Shown here in pieces: positions 12,310 to 20,573 of a stretch of 64,000 nucleotides of DNA. The notes beneath the pieces are model-generated. The model saw only the letters and a program-made list of their open reading frames with translations. It was not told where the DNA came from and searched no databases. The translations under genes and the position numbers were made by a program. Origin of the DNA: Phytopseudomonas dryadis (lineage in GTDB: Bacteria; Pseudomonadota; Gammaproteobacteria; Pseudomonadales; Pseudomonadaceae); NCBI RefSeq assembly GCF_004327355.1, contig NZ_QJUM01000003.1, positions 1-64,000 of the forward strand, given 5' to 3'. Numbering within the stretch: position 1 is the stretch's first letter; every line of letters begins with the position of its first letter.

Positions 12310-12666
12310 ATGAGCCAGCCACGCCAGTTGGACAATCCGCTCTACCACCTGCTGCACAACGACGATATCGCCGCCTTCAACCAGCAGCGCCCACGCGATG
12401 GCAGCGTCGACCTGAGCGATGGCGACTTCCGCGGCCTCGACCTGCGCGCCCTGGATGCCCACGCCATCGACTTCCGCAATGCCTACTTCCGCGGCGCCGA
12501 CCTGCGCGGAGTGGATCTGCGCTCGGCACAGCTCGAAGGCGCCAGCCTGGCCCACGCCCAGATATCCGGGGCCTATTTCCCCGTCGAGCTCAGTGCCGAC
12601 GAGATCCTCATGTCGGTCAACTTCGGCACGCGCCTGCGCTACCGCACCCAGCCGAACCACATGTAG
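12310..12666 (+). CDS. Pentapeptide-repeat protein
   Basis: This 118-residue cytoplasmic protein contains about ten tandem pentapeptides of the A(D/N)LXX type in the middle (for example DFRGLDLRALDAHAIDFRNA and FRGADLRGVDLRSAQLEGA). They should fold as a right-handed quadrilateral beta-helix. Pentapeptide proteins can mimic DNA, but the fold alone does not assign a role. The start at 12310 (MSQPRQLDN) is preferred to one eight codons earlier. The gene lies between the kinase and the TfoX-C gene. Confidence 0.85.
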   Translation: MSQPRQLDNPLYHLLHNDDIAAFNQQRPRDGSVDLSDGDFRGLDLRALDAHAIDFRNAYFRGADLRGVDLRSAQLEGASLAHAQISGAYFPVELSADEILMSVNFGTRLRYRTQPNHM

Positions 12667-12780
12667 CAGCGTGTAACGTTCGCTCCCGGCGTCTGGGCCA
12701 GCGCCCGCTACACTTTCTCCTTGAGCAAACGGCCATACACGCGGTCCATACGTGAGCAGACGGCCGTGCAAGGAGGCTTG

Positions 12781-13053
12781 ATGAACGACGAATTGCAACA
12801 CCTGAAGAACCTGGGCAAGACTTCAGCACAGTGGCTGCATGCCGTAGGTATTCACAACGCCAATGACCTGCGCCAGCATGGTGCGGTCGATGCCTACCGC
12901 GCCGTCAGGGCCCGTGGCTTTCGCGCCTCCAAAGTGTTGCTTTATGCAATCGAAGGAGCGCTGTTGGATGTACACTGGAACGAGCTGCCGGCCGGCCACA
13001 AGGCGAAGCTGAACGACCAACTGGAAACATCGACGGCCGACAACAAGAGCTAG
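12781..13053 (+). CDS. TfoX C-terminal domain protein
   Basis: The 90-residue product is a stand-alone TfoX C-terminal domain, recognisable by LKNLGKTSAQWLHAVGIHNANDLRQHGAVDAY and the ALLDVHWNELPAGHKAKL ending. The domain resembles helix-hairpin-helix folds. In competence regulators it is joined to an N-terminal domain that is missing here, so a natural-transformation role cannot be assumed. An excellent ribosome site (AAGGAGG) precedes ATG 12781. Confidence 0.9.
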   Translation: MNDELQHLKNLGKTSAQWLHAVGIHNANDLRQHGAVDAYRAVRARGFRASKVLLYAIEGALLDVHWNELPAGHKAKLNDQLETSTADNKS

Positions 13054-13154
13054 CTCACAACCTCTGCCAGGACGGATTTACCTGAAACGCGGCGACGTTT
13101 ATCGTTTCAGGGATTTTCGTGCGCTTCCAGTCCGACCAGTCCAAGGAATCACTC

Positions 13155-13946
13155 ATGTATCTACTCGGGGAGCAACCGGCCTACGCCGATCAGCTTATCA
13201 ATCGACTGCAAAGCATCCCCGCGCAGTTACTGGATGGGCTGAGCCCGAGCGGCCCGCCCCTCGGCATCGAGCGAACCGACGACCTGGCTCGCGAGCTGCC
13301 GAGCGACCAGCTGTTCATCATCGACAATGGCCTGCTCCACGCCCTGGTCGACGAGCGGGCGCTGTTCTATCTGCAGGAAGGCGATCTGGTCGGCCTGCGG
13401 CAGGGCATCGACCTGCCCACCTGCCGCTATACCAGTGACGAGCAGTTGACCCTGATCCCCTATTCGCGCAGCGAGGTGTTCAAGCACATCTATGTCAACG
13501 AGCAGCGCCAGGAGCTGTTCATCCAGTACCTGATCGGGCACACCGCCCTGCTCTCCGACGCGCTGGCACGCCTGAAACAACCGGAGATCCGCCCTTCTAC
13601 AGGATTCCAGCACTTCGCCAAGGGCGATGCCCTGATCCACCAGGGCGACGACGCCGATCACGTGTTCATCATCATCGACGGCCACGCCGAGGCCTATGTC
13701 GATGGGCACAAGGTCGGCGACGTACAGAAGGACGAGATATTCGGCGCCATGGCGGTGTTCACCCAGGAGAAACGCAGCGCCACCGTAATCGCCAGCGAGG
13801 CGTGCACGGTGATGGTGATTCCCAAGGATCAGTTCCTCGGCCTGATGCAAAGCAACCCGCGCATCGCCCACAGCCTGATCGAGAGCATGGCAAGACGCAT
13901 CGACCTGCTGAACAAGGAGGTCACCCAGATGCGCTTGCCGCAGTGA
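13155..13946 (+). CDS. cbpA: CbpA-like cyclic-nucleotide-binding protein
   Basis: This 263-residue protein resembles P. aeruginosa CbpA, a cAMP-binding protein whose expression depends on the cAMP receptor Vfr. Two cyclic-nucleotide-binding folds can be traced. The first (residues about 25-120) is degenerate. The second (about 155-250) has the phosphate-binding cassette region FGAMAVFTQEKRSATVIA, with the conserved Arg. The usual Glu after FG is Ala here. There is no DNA-binding or effector domain. ATG 13155 follows AAGGA by eight bases and is preferred to a GTG at 13119. Confidence 0.85.
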   Translation: MYLLGEQPAYADQLINRLQSIPAQLLDGLSPSGPPLGIERTDDLARELPSDQLFIIDNGLLHALVDERALFYLQEGDLVGLRQGIDLPTCRYTSDEQLTLIPYSRSEVFKHIYVNEQRQELFIQYLIGHTALLSDALARLKQPEIRPSTGFQHFAKGDALIHQGDDADHVFIIIDGHAEAYVDGHKVGDVQKDEIFGAMAVFTQEKRSATVIASEACTVMVIPKDQFLGLMQSNPRIAHSLIESMARRIDLLNKEVTQMRLPQ

Positions 13947-13972
13947 GCGGCCCACGCCTCGCCCATGTCCCG

Positions 13973-13997
13973 AGAACCCGGCCGAGTGCCGGGTTCT
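13973..13997 (+). terminator. Hairpin terminator after cbpA
   Basis: A 10-bp perfect inverted repeat (AGAACCCGGC and GCCGGGTTCT, loop of five) lies 27 bp past the cbpA stop. The following sequence is only weakly T-rich (TGCTTAAG), so termination efficiency is uncertain. Confidence 0.6.
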
Positions 13998-14056
13998 TGC
14001 TTAAGGGGGTTTCCAGGCTATGGAGGCGATGGCAGAAAATAATTTGAAAACAGCTG

Positions 14057-14090
14057 TTGACTATGAAATGAGAATTGTTACTATTATCGC
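14057..14090 (+). promoter_or_regulatory. prrF promoter with Fur box
   Basis: A sigma70-type promoter is visible with -35 TTGACT (14057-14062) and -10 TACTAT (14079-14084), spacing 16. A Fur-box-like AT-rich sequence (GAAATGAGAATTG then TTACTATTATC, 14065-14088) covers the spacer and -10, so iron-loaded Fur would block transcription. This is the expected arrangement for prrF. Confidence 0.85.
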
Positions 14091-14205
14091 AACTGGTCGC
14101 GAGATCAGCCGATAAGCTAAAGAGGCCTTCAGTCGGACTCTTCAGATTATCTCCTCATCAGGCTAATCACGGTTATTGACCCGGCACTTTGCCGGGTCTT
14201 TTTTT
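14091..14205 (+). ncRNA. prrF: PrrF iron-responsive small regulatory RNA
   Basis: PrrF RNAs are the pseudomonad counterparts of RyhB: made when iron is scarce, they pair with mRNAs of iron-containing proteins and spare iron. The sequence carries the diagnostic highly conserved core with GGCCTTCAGTCGGACTC followed by TTCAGATTATCTCCTCATC and AGGCTAATCACGG. It begins just after the -10 and ends in a strong terminator (14178-14205: GACCCGGC, loop ACTTT, GCCGGGTC, T7). That gives about 115 nt, the usual length. It lies after cbpA, as in P. aeruginosa, but only one copy is present rather than two in tandem. Confidence 0.94.
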
Positions 14206-14506
14206 GTGGCCTGCCATCCCTGGCGGCCACCCTGCGGGCCGTCGCCGGCGACGTCAAAAATGGCTTCCGGCCATTTTTTTGCCTGCGGCAACCGACCCCT
14301 CACCCGCGAATGCGCTGCCCTCCGCCAGAACCGGGCCACAGCCCGTACCGGCATGGCCATGGCAATCCATCTTACGAGTGCACCCGATCTAACCGAATGG
14401 CGGCTTATCGCAAGAGGTTTTTACCGCCAGTCGCGCTCTTGATATGAGTCAGAGAAACTTCACACTCAGCGTCTAGACTGCAGTCTCTCTTATCGGGAGG
14501 TGCCGC
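14206..14506. other. Intergenic region with a T-tailed hairpin
   Basis: The 300 bp between prrF and the next gene hold a bidirectional terminator-like hairpin at 14256-14280 (AAAAATGGC, loop TTCCG, GCCATTTTT with a run of T). Otherwise there is no supported gene; an open frame at 14176-14442 starts inside the prrF terminator and looks spurious. There is no phuW gene after prrF in this window. Confidence 0.55.
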
Positions 14507-14683
14507 ATGGATATCCGCATACTTACCTTGACTGAACCGCAGGGCCAGCGCTGGCAGGTCGTCGTTGACAAGCACAAGATCAGCTTTCGCAGCGAAGAAG
14601 AGGCGCGCCAGTTCGTCGCCACGCTCGAGGCGCGGTTACGCGCGCCCCACGTGCTGCCGGACTGGCAACGCCTGGCCGGCTGA
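14507..14683 (+). CDS. Small conserved-looking hypothetical protein (58 aa)
   Basis: A 59-codon frame with an excellent ribosome site (GGGAGG, six bases before ATG) encodes MDIRILTLTEPQGQRWQVVV and ends LPDWQRLAG. The predicted fold is two or three beta strands followed by a helix (SEEEARQFVATLEARLRAP), resembling small DUF-type proteins that read like truncated sensor or regulatory domains. It has no signal peptide. It is convergent with the Bcr/CflA exporter gene, 19 bp away. The function is unknown; support comes from the ribosome site, coding-like composition and amphipathic pattern. Confidence 0.7.
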   Translation: MDIRILTLTEPQGQRWQVVVDKHKISFRSEEEARQFVATLEARLRAPHVLPDWQRLAG

Positions 14684-14702
14684 GCGCCATCGATTCCGCG
14701 CG

Positions 14703-15893
14703 TCAGGTCTGGGGATGCCCGCTGCGTCGCTCGGCCCAGCGGGTGAAGCGCGAAGCCAGCACGGCGAGCACGCCACAACAGAAGATCACCAGGGCCATCG
14801 GCCAGGCACTGCCGTCATGCAACACCCCCACCAGGGTGGCGGCACTGGCGGCAGTGGCGAACTGCAGGCTGCCCATCAGCGCCGAAGCGCTACCGGCATG
14901 GCGCCCTTGCCCGGCCATGGCGCAGGCCGAGGTATTGGGCAACAGAATCCCCAGGCAGGCGATGCAGCCAAACAGCGGGACCAGCAGCGGCCACAGGGAA
15001 TCGGTACGCGCCAGCGACACCAGCAGCAGGATCAGGCCGCAGCCCAGATAGAACCAGACGATGCGCCTCGCCCAGTAGCCCGGGCCATGGCGTGACACCA
15101 ACCAGGCATTGAGCTGGGCGGCCAGGATGAAGCCCGCCGCGTTACTGCCGAACAGCCAGCCGTAGTGTTCTGCCGCAATACCGTACAGTTCGATGAAGAC
15201 AAACGGCGAACCGGCGATATAGGCGAACATGCCGGCCATGGCCAGGCCGCCGGTCAGTGCGTGGCCAATGAACGGCAGGTCGCCGAACAGCCGCCGGTAT
15301 TCGCCCAGGGCGCCGCTCAGCGGCGCCGCGGCGCCATGCGGGTCGAGGGTTTCAGGCAACCACAGGGCGACCCCGAGCAGGCAGGCGGCACTGAACAGCG
15401 TCAGGGCGACGAAGATCGACGGCCAGCCGAACAGGTTCAGCAACAGGCCGCCAGCCACGGGGGCCAGAATCGGGGCCAGCCCCATCACCAGCATCAGTTG
15501 CGAAAACACCTTGGCCGAGCTGATCGGATCGCACAGGTCACGCACCACGGCGCGCGCCACCACCATGCCCGCACAGCCACCGAGCGCCTGCACGAAGCGG
15601 GCGCCGATCAACCACTCCAGGGTCGGCGCCAGGGCACAGGCCAGCGACGCCAGGGTGAACAGGAACACCCCGGCCAGCAACGGCGGTCGCCGGCCGAAAC
15701 GGTCAGCCAAGGGCCCATAGAGCAATTGGCCGATGGCCAGGCCGATGAAGTAGGAGGCCAGGGACAACTGCACGTGCTCGGTATCGGTGTCGAACGCCAG
15801 GGCCAGGGCCGGGAAACTGGGCAGGTAGAAGTCGATGGCCAACGGGCCGAAGGCGCTCAGGGCGCCGAGGATCAGTAACAGGCGAAACGTCAT
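14703..15893 (-). CDS. Bcr/CflA-family drug-resistance MFS exporter
   Basis: This 396-residue inner-membrane protein has 12 predicted helices and the drug:H+ antiporter-1 signature of the Bcr/CflA group: LGALSAFGPLAIDFYLPSFP in helix 1, then GPLADRFGRRPPLL in the loop between helices 2 and 3. Relatives export bicyclomycin, chloramphenicol or sulfonamides; the substrate here is unknown. The start is ATG 15893; the 30 codons upstream in frame are not membrane-like and would cover the promoter. It is divergent from a TetR regulator with a palindromic operator between them, which points to substrate-induced expression. Confidence 0.92.
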   Translation of the reverse strand: MTFRLLLILGALSAFGPLAIDFYLPSFPALALAFDTDTEHVQLSLASYFIGLAIGQLLYGPLADRFGRRPPLLAGVFLFTLASLACALAPTLEWLIGARFVQALGGCAGMVVARAVVRDLCDPISSAKVFSQLMLVMGLAPILAPVAGGLLLNLFGWPSIFVALTLFSAACLLGVALWLPETLDPHGAAAPLSGALGEYRRLFGDLPFIGHALTGGLAMAGMFAYIAGSPFVFIELYGIAAEHYGWLFGSNAAGFILAAQLNAWLVSRHGPGYWARRIVWFYLGCGLILLLVSLARTDSLWPLLVPLFGCIACLGILLPNTSACAMAGQGRHAGSASALMGSLQFATAASAATLVGVLHDGSAWPMALVIFCCGVLAVLASRFTRWAERRSGHPQT

Positions 15894-15983
15894 GGGGTGG
15901 CACTCAGCAGATGCGCCCGGCCAATACCGGGTAAACGGGGCCGGAAACCGGCTAGCGGCCGACACCCCGCATGAGACCGTCAA

Positions 15984-16005
15984 TTACATACAAGTTTGTT
16001 TGTAA
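15984..16005. promoter_or_regulatory. TetR-family operator between the exporter and its regulator
   Basis: A 22-bp near-perfect palindrome, TTACATACAA-GT-TTGTTTGTAA (nine of ten positions symmetric), lies 65 bp before the regulator start and 91 bp before the exporter start. It resembles operators of the AcrR/TtgR group (TTACAAACAA-type half sites). Confidence 0.8.
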
Positions 16006-16069
16006 ATCAAACCTCGGCGACGAAAAATAATTAAACTCGCCTCTTCACTGACCGACTGATCCACTGCCC

Positions 16070-16693
16070 ATGCGCCGAACGAAAGAACAAGCCGAACAGA
16101 CCCGCACCGCCATTCTCACGGCTGCCGAAGTGCTGTTCCTGGAAAAGGGCGTCGCCCACACCAGCCTGGAACACATCGCCAAGCAGGCCGGAGTGACCCG
16201 TGGCGCGGTGTACTGGCACTTCCAGAACAAGGCGCACCTGTTTCACGACATGCTCAACCAGGTACGCCTGCCGCCGGAACAATTGGCCAGGCGCCTGCTG
16301 GAAAGCGATGCCAGCAGCCCGCTGCAGGCATTGCGGGCCTTGTGCATCGAGGGCATGGCCAGCATTGCCCTGGATGAGCAGAAGCGGCGTATCTTCACCA
16401 TCCTGCTGCGCCGCTGCGAATTCACCGAGGAACTGCATGAAGCCGAGGAACGGCACGAGGCCTTCATCAATCAATTCATCGACCACTGTGAAACGCTGTT
16501 CGCCCACCCGGCGGTGCTCCCGACCCTGCACCCTGGCATGACGCCCCGGCTGGCGGCTCGCACCCTGCATGCGATGTTCGTCGGCATGCTCAGCGACTGG
16601 CTGCGCGATCCCGGGCTGTTCGATCCCCAGCAGGACGCGCCGGCGATGATCGACAGCATGTTCCGCGGCCTGATTCGTGACTGGCCTAATTGA
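16070..16693 (+). CDS. TetR/AcrR-family repressor of the adjacent exporter
   Basis: The 207-residue protein has a TetR N-terminal helix-turn-helix (residues about 10-56: TRTAILTAAEVLFLEKGVAHTSLEHIAKQAGVTRGAVYWHFQNKAHLF), very like AcrR/TtgR/MexR-neighbour repressors. The C-terminal ligand domain begins after residue 60 and has the family segment LRRCEFTEELHEAEER. It is divergent from the Bcr/CflA exporter and probably represses both itself and the exporter until a drug binds. The last eight bases overlap the convergent copZ gene. Confidence 0.92.
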   Translation: MRRTKEQAEQTRTAILTAAEVLFLEKGVAHTSLEHIAKQAGVTRGAVYWHFQNKAHLFHDMLNQVRLPPEQLARRLLESDASSPLQALRALCIEGMASIALDEQKRRIFTILLRRCEFTEELHEAEERHEAFINQFIDHCETLFAHPAVLPTLHPGMTPRLAARTLHAMFVGMLSDWLRDPGLFDPQQDAPAMIDSMFRGLIRDWPN

Positions 16694-16880
16694 CGAGGTA
16701 ACCTTCGCTGGCGATGGCCGCGATCAGTTCGTCGGCGGCACGCGTGCTGTGCACCCGAACCTCGCCAGCGGCCAGATCGACCTGCACCTGAGCCTCGCCA
16801 TCGACTGCCTGCAACGCCTGGGTGATCGCTCGTACGCAGTGCCCGCACGTCATGCCCTGTACCTTGAAAACCTGCTGCAT
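16686..16880 (-). CDS. copZ: CopZ-type copper chaperone (heavy-metal-associated domain)
   Basis: A 64-residue single HMA domain with the metal-binding motif GMTCGHC near residues 9-15. It binds Cu(I) in the cytosol and hands it to CopA or CueR. I choose the ATG at 16880 because GAGGAG lies six bases upstream; another ATG two codons earlier would sit directly on that site. It is transcribed away from copA from its own CueR-type promoter at 16915-16945. The pair copZ and copA flank a small secreted protein gene. Confidence 0.92.
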   Translation of the reverse strand: MQQVFKVQGMTCGHCVRAITQALQAVDGEAQVQVDLAAGEVRVHSTRAADELIAAIASEGYLVN

Positions 16881-16914
16881 CGTCATCTCCTCGGGGCTGG
16901 AAGTTTGCCCGACC

Positions 16915-16945
16915 AGTATCGGGCTTGCCATCGGGGCAAGGTCAA
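16915..16945 (-). promoter_or_regulatory. CueR-type promoter of copZ
   Basis: On the minus strand, -35 TTGACC and -10 GATACT are separated by exactly 19 bp. The spacer carries a dyad (CTTGCC..GGCAAG). The over-long spacer plus centred dyad is the hallmark of MerR-family activation; compare the copA promoter at 17469-17499, with the same -35 and GATCCT as -10. Confidence 0.85.
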
Positions 16946-17015
16946 GCACAGGGCTTGTTGAAAAGCTGAACCTCGGCCAAGCTCAGGATACTCCTCCCCC
17001 ACCTCCGGTTTGCCC

Positions 17016-17408
17016 ATGCTGCGTTTCTGTCTGCTGTTCCTCGTTGCCCTGCAATGGCAGGCCACGGCCCAGGCCCAGGTGCTGCCCTCGCACACCACCA
17101 TGGGTGATGGCTATGCCGTGCTGATCATCTCCCGCGAGCGCCTGGAAATGGCGTCCCCCTGCGAAATCGGCCTGTACCTGCAGGATCAGTTGGCCGCGCG
17201 ACTGTTCCAGGGCCAGTCGGTTTCGTTCAATCTGCCGCCTGGCCAGGTATCGATCCGCATGGGCATGATCGGCACCGGCACCTGCCAGGCCGGCATCACG
17301 CCACTGGACAGCCAGCGCCTGATGCTGCAGGCCGGCGAAATCCGGCGCTATCGCATCGCACTCGGCCCATCGGGCCCTTACCTGACGCCCGCACCGCCCA
17401 CCCAGTGA
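17016..17408 (+). CDS. Small secreted protein of unknown function in the copper locus
   Basis: The 130-residue product has a signal peptide (MLRFCLLFLVALQWQATAQA) and a compact, probably beta-rich mature domain with two Cys (SPCEIGLYL and GTCQAGI) that may form a disulfide. It ends in a Pro-rich tail. The pattern (QLAARLFQGQSVSFNLPPGQVSIRMG) resembles envelope proteins with a PEGA- or DUF2846-like sandwich, but I cannot name a family. No Met/His-rich copper motif is visible. ATG 17016 is chosen over a TTG two codons earlier. Confidence 0.72.
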   Translation: MLRFCLLFLVALQWQATAQAQVLPSHTTMGDGYAVLIISRERLEMASPCEIGLYLQDQLAARLFQGQSVSFNLPPGQVSIRMGMIGTGTCQAGITPLDSQRLMLQAGEIRRYRIALGPSGPYLTPAPPTQ

Positions 17409-17468
17409 CAGAGCGGGCACGCCGATACTGATCGAGCGCAATGCGGCCTGAAGACAGAACGATCAGGC

Positions 17469-17499
17469 TTGACCTTACCCATGGGTCAAGGTTGATCCT
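17469..17499 (+). promoter_or_regulatory. CueR-type promoter of copA
   Basis: -35 TTGACC (17469-17474) and -10 GATCCT (17494-17499) are 19 bp apart. The spacer contains ACCTT..CCCATGGG..AAGGT, a dyad centred near 17481, matching CueR operators. copA starts 56 bp further on. Confidence 0.85.
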
Positions 17500-17554
17500 G
17501 TGGGCGAAGCGCGGCTCGCGCTGAAGTACGGCAGCCCCTGGAGATCGATCGCCC

Positions 17555-19945
17555 ATGCCCAGTCAGTCCACTTTCGACCTGCCGATCAGCGGCATGACCT
17601 GCGCCAGTTGCGCCGGCCGCGTCGAGCGAGCGTTGCGCGCCGTACCCGGGGTCAGCGCCGCCAACGTCAACCTGGCCAGCGAGCGGGCGCGTATCGAAGC
17701 ACCGGCAGACAGCCTCGGAAAACTGCTGGCCGCCGTCGACGGCGCAGGTTATCAGGTGCCCAGCGAGCCGCTGCTGCTGGCCATCGAAGGCATGACCTGC
17801 GCCAGTTGCGTGGGCCGTGTGGAACGGGCGCTGGGCAAACAACCCGGGGTCCTCTCGGTAAGCGTCAACCTGGCCACCGAACAGGCCCATCTGCAGATCG
17901 TCGCGGGCCTGGAGCATCAGCCTCTGCTAGAGGCCGTCGCTGCCGCCGGCTACAGCGCCAGCCCGGTGGATATCCAGCAGCCGGCCGGCAACGCTGCCGA
18001 CCAGCGTCTGCGCCGCGAACGCTGGGCGCTGGGCCTGGCCCTGTCGCTCGCCGCGCCGCTGGTGGTGCCCATGCTGCTGGCGCCCTTCGGCGTGCACTGG
18101 ATGCTGCCGGCCTGGCTCCAGTTCGCCCTGGCCACGCCGGTGCAGTTCGTACTCGGGGCACGCTTCTACCGGGCGGCCTGGAACGCCCTGCGCGCCGGTG
18201 CCGGCAACATGGATCAACTGGTCGCCATCGGCACCAGCGCCGGCTACGGCCTGAGCCTGTACCAGTGGGCGATCACCCCGCCCGGGCATATGCCGCACCT
18301 GTACTTCGAGGCGTCGGCGGTGATCATCGCCCTGATCCTCCTCGGCAAGTACCTGGAGAGCCGGGCCAAACGGCAGACCACCAGCGCCATCCGCGCCCTG
18401 CAGGCATTGCGCCCGGATGAAGCGGTGCGCCTGCACAACGGCGAGGAACAACGAGTGGCCGTGAGCATGCTGAAACTCGGCGATCAGGTGGTGGTGAAGC
18501 CCGGTGAGCGCTTTCCCGTCGACGGCCAGGTGCTGGAAGGCCGCAGCCACGCCGACGAAGCCCTGATCAGCGGTGAAAGCCTGCCCCTGGCCAAGCAGCC
18601 GGGCGACCGGGTCACCGCCGGGGCCATCAACGGCGAAGGCCGCCTGCTCATCGAAACCACGGCCCTCGGTGCGGAAACCGTCCTGGCGCGTATCATCCGC
18701 CTGGTGGAAGACGCCCAGGCGGCCAAGGCACCGATCCAGAAACTGGTGGATCGGGTCAGCCAGGTGTTCGTGCCGGCGGTGCTGATCATCGCCCTGCTCA
18801 CCCTGATCACCTGGCTCGGTCTCGGTGCCGGCGTGGAAACCGCCCTGCTCAACGCCGTCGCCGTACTGGTCATCGCCTGCCCGTGCGCCCTGGGCCTGGC
18901 CACGCCGACGGCGATCATGGCTGGTACCGGCGTAGCCGCCCGCCACGGCATCCTGATCAAGGACGCCGAAGCCCTGGAGATCGCCCATGGCGTCAACGTG
19001 GTGGCTTTCGACAAGACCGGCACCCTGACCTCCGGCGCACCGCGGATCGCTCACCTGCATGCCGTGGACGACGACCGCGACGCCGCGTTGCGCCTGGCGG
19101 GCGCCCTGCAGCAGGGCAGCGAGCACCCGCTGGCCAAAGCGGTGCTGGAAGCCTGCCGCAGCGCCTCGATCGAGCTGCCGACGGTGAGCGCCAGCCAGGC
19201 GCTGGCCGGCCGTGGCATTGCCGGACGGGTCGAGGAACGCCAGCTGGCCCTGGGCAACCGCCGCCTGCTGGACGACAGCGCGCTCGGCGAACCTGCCGCC
19301 ATGGCTGCGGCGGCGCGCACCTGGGAGGCCGAGGGCCGCACCCTGTCATGGCTGATCGAAACGGCACCCGAGGTGCGCCTGCTGGCGCTGTTCGCCTTTG
19401 GCGATACCCTCAAGGAGGGTGCCGGCGAGGCCATCGCCCAGCTCAGCGAGCAGCACATCCAGAGCCACCTGATCAGCGGCGACAACCAGGGCAGCGCGCA
19501 GGCGGTGGCCACCGCGCTGGGCATCGATTCGGTGCACGCCCAGGTGCTGCCGGCGGACAAGGCGCGCATCGTTGGCGAGCTGAAAGGCAGCGGCGTGGTG
19601 GCCATGGTCGGCGATGGCATCAACGACGCCCCGGCCCTGGCCGCCGCGGATGTCGGCATCGCCATGGGCAGTGGCACCGACGTGGCCATGCAGGCCGCCG
19701 GCATCACCTTGATGCGCGGCGACCCGCGCCTGGTCCCCGCCGCCCTGGACATCGCCCGCCGCACGTACGGCAAGATCCGCCAGAACCTGTTCTGGGCCTT
19801 CATCTACAACCTGGTCGGTATTCCCCTGGCCGCCTTCGGCCTGCTCAATCCGATGCTCGCCGGCGCGGCCATGGCGCTGTCCAGCGTCAGCGTGGTGAGC
19901 AATGCCCTGCTGCTGAAAACCTGGAAACCCAAGTCGAACCCGTGA
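17555..19945 (+). CDS. copA: CopA-type Cu(I)-exporting P1B-ATPase
   Basis: CopA pumps cytosolic Cu(I) to the periplasm. The 796-residue protein has two N-terminal HMA domains, with GMTCASC motifs at about residues 13-19 and 79-85, and eight transmembrane helices. Other landmarks are the actuator motif SGESLP, the ion-binding CPC at about 442-444 ([13 protein letters not shown]), the phosphorylated Asp in DKTGTLTSG at about 486, and the hinge [10 protein letters not shown]. The CPC and two-HMA layout fit the Cu+ class. It is followed 19 bp later by cueR, with a CueR-type promoter upstream. Confidence 0.97.
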   Translation: MPSQSTFDLPISGMTCASCAGRVERALRAVPGVSAANVNLASERARIEAPADSLGKLLAAVDGAGYQVPSEPLLLAIEGMTCASCVGRVERALGKQPGVLSVSVNLATEQAHLQIVAGLEHQPLLEAVAAAGYSASPVDIQQPAGNAADQRLRRERWALGLALSLAAPLVVPMLLAPFGVHWMLPAWLQFALATPVQFVLGARFYRAAWNALRAGAGNMDQLVAIGTSAGYGLSLYQWAITPPGHMPHLYFEASAVIIALILLGKYLESRAKRQTTSAIRALQALRPDEAVRLHNGEEQRVAVSMLKLGDQVVVKPGERFPVDGQVLEGRSHADEALISGESLPLAKQPGDRVTAGAINGEGRLLIETTALGAETVLARIIRLVEDAQAAKAPIQKLVDRVSQVFVPAVLIIALLTLITWLGLGAGVETALLNAVAVLVIACPCALGLATPTAIMAGTGVAARHGILIKDAEALEIAHGVNVVAFDKTGTLTSGAPRIAHLHAVDDDRDAALRLAGALQQGSEHPLAKAVLEACRSASIELPTVSASQALAGRGIAGRVEERQLALGNRRLLDDSALGEPAAMAAAARTWEAEGRTLSWLIETAPEVRLLALFAFGDTLKEGAGEAIAQLSEQHIQSHLISGDNQGSAQAVATALGIDSVHAQVLPADKARIVGELKGSGVVAMVGDGINDAPALAAADVGIAMGSGTDVAMQAAGITLMRGDPRLVPAALDIARRTYGKIRQNLFWAFIYNLVGIPLAAFGLLNPMLAGAAMALSSVSVVSNALLLKTWKPKSNP

Positions 19946-19964
19946 GGACAGGAGGCGCACAGCC

Positions 19965-20372
19965 ATGAACATCGGCCAAGCGGCGAAGAACACCGGCCTG
20001 AGCGCCAAGATGATCCGTTATTACGAGGCCATCGGCCTGCTGCCCAGTGCCGGGCGCAGCGACAGCGGCTACCGCCAGTACGGCGGCGACGACCTGCACC
20101 GCCTGGCCTTCATCAAGCGTGCCCGCGACCTGGGCTTCTCCCTGGCCGAAGTGGGCAAGCTGCTGGCCCTGTGGCACGACCGGCAGCGCGCCAGCGCCGA
20201 CGTCAAGGCCCTGGCCATGCAGCACATCGACACGCTCAACCAGAAGATCGCCGAACTCAGCGGCCTGCGCGACACCCTGCAGGATCTGGTGCAGCACTGC
20301 CAGGGCGACCAGCGCCCCGACTGCCCGATCCTGGAAAACCTGCAATCGGGCGGCGCCTGTTGCCATGGTTAG
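19965..20372 (+). CDS. cueR: CueR, Cu(I)-responsive MerR-family activator
   Basis: The 135-residue protein has the MerR winged helix at the N terminus (MNIGQAAKNTGLSAKMIRYYEAIGLL), a dimerisation helix, and a C-terminal loop with Cys112 and Cys120 (HCQGDQRPDCPILENL). That is the Cu(I)-coordinating pair and spacing of E. coli CueR. An extra CC pair occurs at the very end. It bends promoters with 19-bp spacers when loaded with Cu(I), Ag(I) or Au(I); two such promoters occur here (copZ, copA). It lies downstream of copA in the same operon, so it is probably autoinduced. Confidence 0.95.
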   Translation: MNIGQAAKNTGLSAKMIRYYEAIGLLPSAGRSDSGYRQYGGDDLHRLAFIKRARDLGFSLAEVGKLLALWHDRQRASADVKALAMQHIDTLNQKIAELSGLRDTLQDLVQHCQGDQRPDCPILENLQSGGACCHG

Positions 20373-20400
20373 GGGAATGACCATAAGACGAAAAAGGACG

Positions 20401-20499
20401 GCCAATAGGAGCGCTGAAGGCTGGAGGCTGAACGACAAAAGCAAACCCCATAGGCTCTTTCGTCCAGCGTTCCAGCCTCAAGCGTTTTTGATCGAAGGC
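20401..20499. repeat. Intergenic interspersed repeat, copy A
   Basis: This 99-bp sequence recurs in inverted orientation at 51401-51497, with five substitutions and a two-base indel. Its two ends form an imperfect dyad (GCGCTGAAGGCTGGAGGCTG near the left, TCCAGCCTCAAGCG near the right), so a long hairpin could form. It sits between cueR and the convergent HAD gene and contains no gene. Confidence 0.85.
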
Positions 20500-20573
20500 C
20501 GAAGGCCGCTTCCGCCTTCGAGCAACCACTCAGCCCGTTCGCCCGGATACGACATTTACTCTGCGATATGGCC

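Noticed and set aside
14176..14442. 88-codon frame after prrF
   Set aside because: It starts within the prrF terminator, runs through a second hairpin and has no ribosome site or family pattern.
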